Positions 5,991 through 12,726 of a stretch of 28,596 bases of DNA are shown here, in pieces (within the stretch, counting starts at the first letter, position 1; the number at the start of each line of letters is the position of its first letter). The notes beneath the pieces were generated by a model. The model did not search any database and was not told the origin of the DNA. It was given only the letters and a program-made list of their open reading frames with translations. The position numbers and the translations under genes were made by a program. This stretch comes from DASXMX01 sp036794395. Lineage in GTDB: Bacteria; Planctomycetota; Phycisphaerae; Tepidisphaerales; Tepidisphaeraceae. The DNA is taken from positions 1 to 28,596 of the forward strand of contig DAIRGS010000056.1 in assembly GCA_036794395.1 (NCBI GenBank). Reading direction: 5' to 3'.

Positions 5991-7408
5991 TGCACACCAC
6001 GCCCGATGCGCCGCGAGAAACTTCGCCAAGCGAGCCCGCTCTGCGGCTCGACCCGCGCACGTTTGATCGGGGACTTTCATGCGTGCATTGCGGGCTGTGC
6101 CTGCCGGCCTGTCCCACATTCACTCAGACGGGCCATGAAGCCGATTCCCCGCGCGGGCGCATCCAACTTATGTTGGGATTGGCAACGGGCCAGATCCAGC
6201 CCACTGAATCAGTTCGCCATCACCTCGATCTATGCCTCGATTGCCGCGGCTGCGAAACCGCCTGCCCAAGCGCGGTGCAATATCACGAGTTGATCGAGGA
6301 AACGCGTTCGAAGCTGGCGGAATCCGCTCCGCTGCGCGGGCATCGCCGGCTCATGCGGGCCATTTTTTACAACATTTTCGTCTATCCGACCCGCCTGAAA
6401 CTTGCGCTGCTCCCGGCTCGCGTTCTTCAACGACTGGGCATTTACGCGCTGCTTCGAAAATCTGGAATATTCAGCATCCTCCCCGCCGGCCTGCGGAAGA
6501 TGGAGCAGATGCTGCCGCCCGAAGGCCGTCTCTGGCCCCGAAGTTTGCCGGAGAGAACTCCGCCTCGTGACACGGGCTTCCAGCCCGTGCAAACTAATCC
6601 ATCTGAATCCAAGATGCCGCAAGTGGACCACAGCAAGCACGGGCTGGAAGCCCGTGTCACGGGGAAAGCAACCATTGGTTTTTTCGCCGGCTGCATCGGC
6701 TCGGTGATGTTCGACGAAGTGAATCGCAAAGCGGTGGAGTTGCTGGCCGCGTGTGGCGCGACGGTCATCGCTCCGAAGTTGCAGAACTGTTGCGGCGCGA
6801 TCCATCACCACAGCGGATCAAACGCTCCGGCGGCGGCGTTCGCCCGGCAGAACATCGAGGCGTTCTTTCCCAAGGACGGCCCTGCTGTCGATTACATTGC
6901 CACGAACATTGCGGGCTGCGGCGCGATGCTTCGCGAGTACGATCATCTCCTGCGCGACGATCCGAAATACGCCGAGCGCGCCAAACAATTTGCCTCTCGT
7001 GTACGTGACATCACCGAGGTGTTGCTGCTTCTAGGCCTGCCCGAGCTCAAACATTCGGTGAACCAAACCGCGACGTATCACGATGCCTGCCATCTCGCCC
7101 ACGCGCAGAAAGTCACCGCCGCCCCGCGCAAACTGCTGGCTCAGGTTCCGGGCTTGAAACTGATCCCACTGCCTGACAGTGATATGTGCTGCGGAGCAGC
7201 GGGCACCTACAACCTCGAACAGCCCGAGATGTCGGGGATGCTCGCCGAGCGAAAACTGAACAACATTAACTCGACCGGCGCCGCGATTTGCATCACCGGA
7301 AACGTCGGCTGCGCAATGCAGATCCAGTCCGAAGCCGGCTCCCGGGGCCAAACGCTTCGCGTTCTTCATCCAGTGGAAGTGCTTCATTTTGCCGCATTTG
7401 GAAAGTGA
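5990..7408 (+). CDS. glcF: Glycolate oxidase iron-sulfur subunit GlcF-like, with inserted repeat peptide
   Basis: 472 aa against about 400-410 for typical GlcF. N-terminal ferredoxin part: CVHCGLCLPACP (C31, C34, C37, C41) and CLDCRGCETACP (C82, C85, C88, C92), which should bind two 4Fe-4S clusters. Two cysteine-rich CCG domains follow: FFAGC at C235 with NCCG at C267-C268, and YHDACH with MCCGAAG at C400-C401. The protein passes electrons from the flavin subunit towards the quinone pool. Residues 193-224 (RDTGFQPV...HGLEARVT) are encoded by an inserted inverted repeat and lie in the linker between ferredoxin and CCG parts, where extra length should be tolerated. The ATG overlaps the glcE stop (TGATG), indicating translational coupling. 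A related (Fe-S)-binding oxidoreductase such as lactate oxidase LldE/LutA is less likely given the GlcE neighbour. Confidence 0.9.
   Translation: MHTTPDAPRETSPSEPALRLDPRTFDRGLSCVHCGLCLPACPTFTQTGHEADSPRGRIQLMLGLATGQIQPTESVRHHLDLCLDCRGCETACPSAVQYHELIEETRSKLAESAPLRGHRRLMRAIFYNIFVYPTRLKLALLPARVLQRLGIYALLRKSGIFSILPAGLRKMEQMLPPEGRLWPRSLPERTPPRDTGFQPVQTNPSESKMPQVDHSKHGLEARVTGKATIGFFAGCIGSVMFDEVNRKAVELLAACGATVIAPKLQNCCGAIHHHSGSNAPAAAFARQNIEAFFPKDGPAVDYIATNIAGCGAMLREYDHLLRDDPKYAERAKQFASRVRDITEVLLLLGLPELKHSVNQTATYHDACHLAHAQKVTAAPRKLLAQVPGLKLIPLPDSDMCCGAAGTYNLEQPEMSGMLAERKLNNINSTGAAICITGNVGCAMQIQSEAGSRGQTLRVLHPVEVLHFAAFGK
6566..6661. repeat. Hairpin-ended inverted repeat inserted in frame within glcF
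   Basis: A 25-bp block at 6566-6590 and its perfect inverted copy at 6637-6661. Each contains the 8-3-8 hairpin CACGGGCT-TCC-AGCCCGTG (6571-6589) or its reverse, with CGTGA on the outer side. The element is 96 bp, exactly 32 codons (residues 193-224 of GlcF), with no stop codon in the used frame. The encoded RDTGFQPV and HGLEARVT peptides are the usual translation of a repeat familiar from planctomycete genomes. Confidence 0.85.
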
Positions 7409-7555
7409 CTTGTCAATCGCGGGCAAACAAATCCAGCAGAGTTCGCCAAAATGGGCATTCTGCGTTTCTCGTGACCAAAAATATCTGGCATTTCGAAGTG
7501 CATCAGTTCATAATCATGTCCGCACGTCAAAGTCGGAACAGGTGAAGGACCAACC

Positions 7556-8434
7556 ATGAGATCGCCCGCCATCGTTTTGGCGTTGTGTTATGGATTATGC
7601 GCTGCCGCGTTTGGCGCAGAGCCCTCGACCACTATCAAGTTATGGCCTGGTACGCCCCCCGGAGACACGAAAGACCTGGGCGCTGAAAAGTGGTCGAACA
7701 ACAACCGCACGCTCACCAATGTGTCCACCCCGGACATCGCGGTTTATCGCCCCGACAAAGCCAAAGACGCCCACGTCGCAATTCTCGTCTGCCCAGGCGG
7801 CGGATTCACCAACCTCGCGATGCAGCACGAAGGATCGCAGGTGGCGCAGTGGCTCAATTCAATTGGCATCACTGGGATCGTGCTGAAATACCGCGTGCCT
7901 GCCCGCGAAGGAATGCCCCGCTACATGGCGGGCTTCCAGGATGGCCAGCGTGCGATGAGCATCGTCCGATCCAAAGCCGCCGAATGGCAGATCGATCCGG
8001 CGAAAATCGGCATCATGGGATTCTCCGCCGGTGGCCAGGTGGCGGCTGATGTTGAAACCAATTTCGAACGCTCCTACAAGGCCGTCGACGACATGGACAA
8101 AGTCGACATCCGCCCCGATTTCGCGATTCTCGTCTATCCCGGTGGAATCGTGCCGCGTACCGGCGGCACGCCCGGAGAACTTACACCCGATGTAAAAGTT
8201 ACCGATCACACGCCCCCCACCATGCTCGTGGTAGCTGATAATGACCCGGGCGTAAAGAACTCCATCTACATGTATCTGGCCTTGAAACAGGCGAAGGTGC
8301 CGGCCGAGCTCCACGTCTACAGCGAGGGTGGCCACGGCTTCGGCATGAACCCGAGCCCCGGCCCGCACGCGACCTGGACGCATCGTGTCGAAGATTGGCT
8401 CGATGCCCAACACATCTTAAAGCCGGCGAAATAA
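7556..8434 (+). CDS. Secreted alpha/beta hydrolase, acetylxylan-esterase-like
   Basis: 292 aa with a cleavable signal peptide (about 1-21, ending AAAFGA). Catalytic features of the BD-FAE/esterase-lipase group are present: oxyanion-hole CPGGGF at 79-84, nucleophile elbow GFSAGG with S157, acidic residue in VADNDPG (D228 or D230) and H260 in GGHGFGM. Members of this group remove acetyl or feruloyl groups from plant polysaccharides, often beside glycan-degrading enzymes in planctomycetes and Bacteroidetes; the substrate here is inferred. A Shine-Dalgarno-like AAGGA lies 7 nt before the ATG. The gene is single, 147 bp after glcF; that gap contains no clear terminator or promoter. Confidence 0.88.
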   Translation: MRSPAIVLALCYGLCAAAFGAEPSTTIKLWPGTPPGDTKDLGAEKWSNNNRTLTNVSTPDIAVYRPDKAKDAHVAILVCPGGGFTNLAMQHEGSQVAQWLNSIGITGIVLKYRVPAREGMPRYMAGFQDGQRAMSIVRSKAAEWQIDPAKIGIMGFSAGGQVAADVETNFERSYKAVDDMDKVDIRPDFAILVYPGGIVPRTGGTPGELTPDVKVTDHTPPTMLVVADNDPGVKNSIYMYLALKQAKVPAELHVYSEGGHGFGMNPSPGPHATWTHRVEDWLDAQHILKPAK

Positions 8435-8663
8435 ATCAGCCGGGTGTCCGATAACTAATGCACAGGGCGAGGGGAAGGAGATGCAAGTCAGGGAAATAAC
8501 ATTCGCGGGGTTCATCTATCCGTTTGCGCCCGCGAAAGCGTCCCAGCTTCCGCAGGCGGTATGCTCAAATTATGCGTCGCAGGACGCGCTGGGAAACACA
8601 TCTAAAGCTCAGCTTCATGCGGCCTTCACCGGCCGCTGACCAAATCGAAGGTAGTATTGGCTC

Positions 8664-9443
8664 ATGAGGGTTCCGCATATTGCATTTGTGGCAGCGTTTG
8701 TGGGGTTCTGCGGCTTGGCAAGCATGCCCGCCCGCGCGATAAACATCTTTCCCAACTATGTTAATGACGCTAATGGCACATGGACGGCCACCGAGAAGAC
8801 CGTCGTCCAGGATGCCCTTAATGATTGGGGAACGCACGTCCTGACCAATCAGAGCTTCACTGTCAATTTCGATTTCGTACATGGCGGAATCGGCACGTTT
8901 CTCGCCCAATGGCATTCCAGCTTTTCCAACGTTCCCAACGGAACCAATCTCTACCCCTGGACGGCAGGGGTAAGCCAGACTGTCGACATCAATGTCGATT
9001 ACATGAACTCGATCATGACCAACCAGCTCGTGTTCACGACCGGCTCTGTGCCGGCCACCGACTGGGACGCCTACACGGCCATCCTCCATGAAATGGGTCA
9101 TGCGATGGGATTTAGCGCCAACTACTACCAGGATCATGTGGGCTTGATCTCGCAAACGGATAAGTGGACCTCGCACATTACCGGCACCACGTTTGATCCC
9201 GCCGGGCTCAATGTCGGAATGAATGGAGATTTACAACACCTGGCCGATTCTAACGATCTGATGGGCTCATCACTGGTTAACGGCGAGCGGAAATTGATCG
9301 GCTCAACCGACCTGGCGATGCTGCAAATGGCCTACGGCTATTCGACCAACGCCGCCGCCCCCAGCAGCCTTCCGGAGCCGGGCATCCTTGGCATCGCCGC
9401 CGTATCGGGATTGGGCTTGTTACGCCGCCGTCGCTGTTGCTGA
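8664..9443 (+). CDS. Secreted metzincin-like zinc metalloprotease with PEP-CTERM sorting signal
   Basis: 259 aa. Signal peptide about 1-25 (ending MPARA). The active-site helix HEMGHAMGF gives H142, E143 and H146. In metzincins the motif continues to a third ligand H or D at position 11, but here it is A152, so the third zinc ligand is missing or elsewhere. NDLMGSSLV at about 196-204 may be the Met-turn. The C-terminus is a PEP-CTERM signal: PEP motif (237-239), a hydrophobic stretch, then RRRRCC. PEP-CTERM proteins are normally processed by an exosortase and displayed at the envelope or exopolysaccharide. The spacing and fold recall the matrixin-like metalloproteases found in PEP-CTERM bacteria. 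The last 24 bases overlap the convergent gene. A perfect 6-bp hairpin (8619-8636) precedes the weak GAAGG ribosome site. Confidence 0.82.
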   Translation: MRVPHIAFVAAFVGFCGLASMPARAINIFPNYVNDANGTWTATEKTVVQDALNDWGTHVLTNQSFTVNFDFVHGGIGTFLAQWHSSFSNVPNGTNLYPWTAGVSQTVDINVDYMNSIMTNQLVFTTGSVPATDWDAYTAILHEMGHAMGFSANYYQDHVGLISQTDKWTSHITGTTFDPAGLNVGMNGDLQHLADSNDLMGSSLVNGERKLIGSTDLAMLQMAYGYSTNAAAPSSLPEPGILGIAAVSGLGLLRRRRCC

Positions 9444-10073
9444 ACTGAACGATGTTTGCCATGCCTCGAGCAACGCGGCATTCAGCGCCTCTTCATCTTG
9501 CGACCAGACAACCATTACCCACGTCATTCCATCGTCGCTAAGGCCAAAGCCCAGTTCAGGAATGCCTGCCCTGTCGAGATAGCCTCGCAGCAGGGTCACT
9601 TCCTCGCGAACGCGGGCGTCGTGCTGATAGTCGTCGTGGCCGAACAGGATTGATTCCCCGTCCGCCCCGGCCACCAGTGCGGTGCGGTTGGCATTGGGCA
9701 GTTCCCGGCGAAGGACGTTCGCCTTCTCGGCCGCGTAGGCCTTCCAGTCATGGCAGGCCGGCTTGAACTGGTCCCCGGCCCGGACCCACAATTCCGGGTG
9801 GGTACACGTCAGTGATTCCAGCGCCTTTTCCAAAACATCCTGGCAGGTATCGGCGGACATGAATTGGGCCATCACATGCGGATTGTCCAGCCAGTAGCCA
9901 CTTTCATCCAGCAGGCGGTTAAGCTCGACCGGTGTTGCCCAACAGTCCGGTAGCTTGCCGATGCGCGCCATTTCAACGAGGTCTTCGCTGACCTGAGCGC
10001 GAATCTCGTTGCGGATCCGAGACGCTACCCGCCGACGCCGCTGTTCTTCAGTTTCGAAAATATCTGTCGGCAT
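9420..10073 (-). CDS. Unrecognised cytoplasmic protein
   Basis: 217 aa from the ATG at 10073, supported by AGGAG 8 nt upstream; upstream start codons to 10181 add a low-quality extension. No signal peptide or membrane segment. The N-terminus is basic and helical (EEQRRRRVASRIRNEIRAQV), the middle is tryptophan-containing (HPELWVRAGDQFKPACHDW), and the C-terminal third looks like an alpha/beta fold ending in WVMVVWSQDEEALNAALLEA. I do not recognise the family. Its last 24 bases overlap the end of the metalloprotease gene on the other strand, so the two transcripts would be complementary at their 3' ends. It is divergent from the LexA-like regulator with a 451-bp spacer. Confidence 0.7.
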   Translation of the reverse strand: MPTDIFETEEQRRRRVASRIRNEIRAQVSEDLVEMARIGKLPDCWATPVELNRLLDESGYWLDNPHVMAQFMSADTCQDVLEKALESLTCTHPELWVRAGDQFKPACHDWKAYAAEKANVLRRELPNANRTALVAGADGESILFGHDDYQHDARVREEVTLLRGYLDRAGIPELGFGLSDDGMTWVMVVWSQDEEALNAALLEAWQTSFSSATATAA

Positions 10074-10398
10074 GTGACAAGCTCCTGCTGACTGCCATTT
10101 TCCGCCGCACGTCACTACGCTGGTGCAGCGCATCGGCAGGCCGGGGGCAGCGGCTTGAAGATTGCCGTTGCCGGAATGCATGGGTGAAAAATTGATGAAT
10201 CAGACGGCCAAAAGCCGCGGGGTATGAACCAGCCGATTCACATCAAAACTGCTGGTAAAGAAAACGAACCGCCGAGTCGCGCGGCGCGAGCCATTGACGA
10301 TGGGATTTGCAGTCGTAGATCACCGTATCGAACCAATTCGGGATTAATGGTCCGCCGTAAAAACCTGTTACTCCGTGGAAAACCTGTTTAGTAATCGT

Positions 10399-10450
10399 AA
10401 AATATCGTTCAGTCCGATAGCACTTCCGTTAGGATTCTGTACGATATTTT
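10399..10450. promoter_or_regulatory. Inverted repeat, candidate operator of the LexA-like repressor
   Basis: AAAATATCGT at 10399-10408 and its perfect complement ACGATATTTT at 10441-10450, separated by 32 bp. Centre-to-centre distance is 42 bp, about four helical turns, so two bound dimers or a looped complex would face the same side. It lies 75-125 bp upstream of the regulator start. Binding by the regulator is inferred. Confidence 0.4.
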
Positions 10451-10485
10451 TCTTGCTTTTTTGCGTAAGCGGGCGTATTCGTTAG

Positions 10486-10509
10486 TAAGTCTGCCGGGAA
10501 TAAGACTTA
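10486..10509. promoter_or_regulatory. Short palindrome next to the regulator ribosome site
   Basis: TAAGTCT (10486-10492) and AGACTTA (10503-10509) with a 10-bp spacer. The centre-to-centre distance and the position just before the AGGAG at 10517-10521 suit an autoregulatory operator. Its sequence differs from the outer inverted repeat, so at most one of the two may be the true site. Confidence 0.35.
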
Positions 10510-10524
10510 AGCGGACAGGAGTGC

Positions 10525-11418
10525 ATGTTGGAAGCGATTGGAACGAAATTACGTCGGCAGCGACGGCGGTTGGGCCTCACCCTGGATGATCTGGCCGGTC
10601 GGACGGGTATCTCCAAGCCTTACCTGTCTCTCATTGAAACAGGCCGGGTGCCCAACCCCCCCAGCGATGAGAAGCTTCGCCGGCTTGAGCAGACCCTTGC
10701 CTTCACCCCCGGCGAGTTGGTCACTCAGGCCCATCTCCAGCGCACTCCCCGAGATGTTCGAGCCATGCTCGAGCGGTTGATGAAGGCAGACAGCGAACGG
10801 ATCGCCGAATCCCAAGCCAACAAGCAAGGCGATAAACCCTCCACCAAACCTCGAATCACCGCCGGCTCGTCGGGCTCAACCTCCGCGCGTTCGACCAACG
10901 GCGCATCAGCAGTCGCTTCCGCCATCGATCTGGACGAGGCCTATCTAACCGGCGTTCTTCAGGAACTGGTCGAATCATCCACCGGAAATGTCGAAGCGGT
11001 GACGGCTAACGCGGTGCCGGTGATCAACCGTGTATCAGCGGGTTATCCAAAGGATTTTACGGATCTTTCATACCCGCGCGGAATCGCGGACGAATACGTC
11101 AGCTGCCCCGACCTTCACGACCGTGACGCCTTTGCCGCCCGGGTTCACGGGGACAGCATGGTGCCCAAGTACAGCGAGGGGGATATTGTCATCTTCTCCC
11201 CCGCTGCCGCCCCGCGCGAAGGCGACGACTGCTTCGTTCGCTTTAAAGACGGCCAAACCACCTTCAAACGCGTCTTCTTCGAAGCCGGGGACAACGGCGC
11301 ATCCACCCTCCGCCTTCAGCCCAGGAACGAGCGCTACCGCCCCCAGATCGCCCCCAGCGATAACATCACCGGCTTGTATCGCGCGGTGTATCGATATCAG
11401 CGGGTGGATGAAGACTAA
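10525..11418 (+). CDS. XRE-family repressor with LexA/CI-type self-cleavage (S24) domain
   Basis: 297 aa. N-terminal helix-turn-helix of the Xre/Cro type at about 7-65 (LTLDDLAGRTGISKPYLSLI), a linker rich in Ser, Thr and Ala at about 90-135, then an S24 peptidase domain. Cleavage dipeptide A172-G173 (VSAGYP), nucleophile S211 in HGDSMVPKYSEGD and general base K248 in TTFKR are all present; the Ser-Lys spacing of 37 equals that of E. coli LexA (S119-K156). Such proteins release DNA when RecA filaments or other signals promote cleavage. No phage genes lie nearby, so a prophage origin is not supported. AGGAG is only 3 nt before the ATG but 6 nt before the following TTG codon, so the exact start may be either. 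Target genes are unknown; hemC follows on the same strand. Confidence 0.88.
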   Translation: MLEAIGTKLRRQRRRLGLTLDDLAGRTGISKPYLSLIETGRVPNPPSDEKLRRLEQTLAFTPGELVTQAHLQRTPRDVRAMLERLMKADSERIAESQANKQGDKPSTKPRITAGSSGSTSARSTNGASAVASAIDLDEAYLTGVLQELVESSTGNVEAVTANAVPVINRVSAGYPKDFTDLSYPRGIADEYVSCPDLHDRDAFAARVHGDSMVPKYSEGDIVIFSPAAAPREGDDCFVRFKDGQTTFKRVFFEAGDNGASTLRLQPRNERYRPQIAPSDNITGLYRAVYRYQRVDED

Positions 11419-11526
11419 AGGGAATGGCGGTTTCCCATCGCTGGTTACCGCTTTATAAAGATGGGCACCGCTGGGTCATAGGGACGCTGGCCAGTTGCGT
11501 TATCGCCGTATATTTCGAAAATTTGA

Positions 11527-11577
11527 AGATCTGAGATTTGAGATCTGTCTGAGATTTGAAATCTCAGATTTGAGATT
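11527..11577. repeat. AGATTTGA-type simple/palindromic repeat before hemC
   Basis: Overlapping copies of GAGATTTGA and AGATCT in both orientations, including the perfect palindrome CTGAGATTT-G-AAATCTCAG at 11549-11567. In frame with hemC this would translate as repeated LRFEI units, a recognisable repeat artefact. It lies directly before the proposed hemC start. Confidence 0.6.
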
Positions 11578-11590
11578 CTTCATCCGACCA

Positions 11591-12556
11591 TTGGCAACCC
11601 AAAATCAGAAACCTCCCCCCCGCCTTCGCCTCGGTACCCGCGGCAGCATGCTGGCCCAGGCGCAAAGCCGTCTCGTTGCAGGGCAGCTCGAAAAGCGTAA
11701 TCCGGGCCTTGAAGTCGAACTCATTGTCATATCCACCACTGGCGATGTGATCGCCGATCGCCCTCTGCACGAGTTCGGCGGAAAGGGACTGTTCACCAAG
11801 GAACTTGAGCAGGCCCTATTGGCGAACACGATCGACTTCGCCGTCCACAGCTTCAAAGACGTGCCGGTGACGATGCCCCTGGTCGAGCAATCCAACCTGA
11901 TCATTGCGGCCGTACCTAAACGCGAAGACCCCCGCGATCTGCTGGTCTGCGAAAAAGTCGATTCCCTGGCAAAGCTCCCTCCAGGCGCCCGGGTCGGAAC
12001 CGGCAGCCTCCGCCGACGATGTCAGATTCTCGCCGCTCGCCCCGATCTGATCGTGACCCCCATTCGGGGAAACATTGATACCCGCGTGCGAAAGCTTCAA
12101 TCCGGCGAGTTTGACGCGGTTATTCTGGCGATGGCGGGAACGCGCCGAGCGGGCATCTTCGATTCGCATCTCATGCATCTGATCGAACCGGAGGAACTGC
12201 TCCCTGCACCGGGACAAGGGGCGCTGGCCCTGCAATGCCGCCGCGACGATCAAAACACCAGAAGCCTGCTGGCTTCGATGAACGACCCCGATGCAGAACT
12301 ATGCGTGGCCGCCGAGCGGGAACTGATCCGTCTGCTCAATGGCGATTGCCACTCCCCCATCGCAGCCTTGGCTGAGCTAAGTAACACCGGTGACACACGA
12401 GCATTATCTCTGCAAGCCGTGGTCGGCCACCGCGATGGCGAACCGCCGGTAATCTCCGCCCAATTTACAGGCACCCCCAGCCAGCCAGCCGAATTAGCAA
12501 AAGCAGTGTTTCAACTTCTCGAAGCCCAAAACGCTCTTGCGATCCTGCATGGCTAA
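11591..12556 (+). CDS. hemC: Hydroxymethylbilane synthase (porphobilinogen deaminase)
   Basis: 321 aa from the TTG at 11591. HemC joins four porphobilinogen molecules into hydroxymethylbilane in tetrapyrrole (heme) synthesis, in the cytoplasm. Conserved blocks are intact: RLGTRGSMLAQAQS near the start, FTKELEQALL, DFAVHSFKDVP, RVGTGSLRRRCQ, PIRGNIDTRVRKL, LPAPGQGALALQCR, and LNGDCHSPIAALAE with C253 as the likely dipyrromethane-cofactor cysteine. The start is uncertain: the frame is open to a TTG at 11495, but the extra residues come from a palindromic repeat (LRFEI units) absent from the family. Neither start has a good Shine-Dalgarno sequence. The rest of the heme pathway is not adjacent. 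It is 172 bp after the LexA-like gene; shared regulation is possible but unproven. Confidence 0.93.
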   Translation: MATQNQKPPPRLRLGTRGSMLAQAQSRLVAGQLEKRNPGLEVELIVISTTGDVIADRPLHEFGGKGLFTKELEQALLANTIDFAVHSFKDVPVTMPLVEQSNLIIAAVPKREDPRDLLVCEKVDSLAKLPPGARVGTGSLRRRCQILAARPDLIVTPIRGNIDTRVRKLQSGEFDAVILAMAGTRRAGIFDSHLMHLIEPEELLPAPGQGALALQCRRDDQNTRSLLASMNDPDAELCVAAERELIRLLNGDCHSPIAALAELSNTGDTRALSLQAVVGHRDGEPPVISAQFTGTPSQPAELAKAVFQLLEAQNALAILHG

Positions 12557-12628
12557 CGGGTTACGGCGCACCAACTGCCTACTAACCCCCATCAAGCGGG
12601 CTCCTCCAGTTGTCGATGAACCTGATGA

Positions 12629-12647
12629 ATGCGGCAATTCGCCGCAT
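12629..12647 (+). terminator. Hairpin after hemC, possible weak terminator
   Basis: ATGCGGC (12629-12635) pairs with GCCGCAT (12641-12647) around a 5-nt AATTC loop, 73 bp after the hemC stop. Only ATTTAG follows, not a T run. A second small hairpin AAACC/GGTTT is at 12654-12668. Could be rho-independent only in a weak sense. Confidence 0.3.
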
Positions 12648-12666
12648 ATTTAGAAACCGATTTGGT

Positions 12667-12696
12667 TTGACGAAGAATCACTTAACGAACTAACAT
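12667..12696 (+). promoter_or_regulatory. Candidate promoter of the signalling operon
   Basis: TTGACG (12667-12672) and TAACAT (12691-12696), 18-bp spacer, about 30 bp before the proposed TTG start of the PAS/GAF/receiver gene. Consensus match by eye. Confidence 0.3.
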
Positions 12697-12726
12697 CATT
12701 CGGGGCTTTCGACAAGAGCATTTTGC

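Larger units (their letters stand above)
10074..10524. other. Gene-free divergent regulatory region
   Basis: No coding sequence is credible here. The right part (10370-10510) is AT-richer than its surroundings and contains the two inverted repeats listed separately. TTGCTT (10453-10458) and TATTCG (10476-10481) with 17-bp spacing form a weak candidate promoter for the regulator gene. The left part (10074-10200) carries the ribosome site of the minus-strand gene. Confidence 0.5.

Noticed and set aside
8565..9176. Minus-strand frame opposite the metalloprotease gene
   Set aside because: Shadow of the plus-strand gene, which has a signal peptide, HExxH motif and PEP-CTERM tail.
10525..11418. 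Prophage origin for the repressor
   Set aside because: No integrase, attachment sites or phage genes nearby; neighbours are housekeeping or unknown genes.
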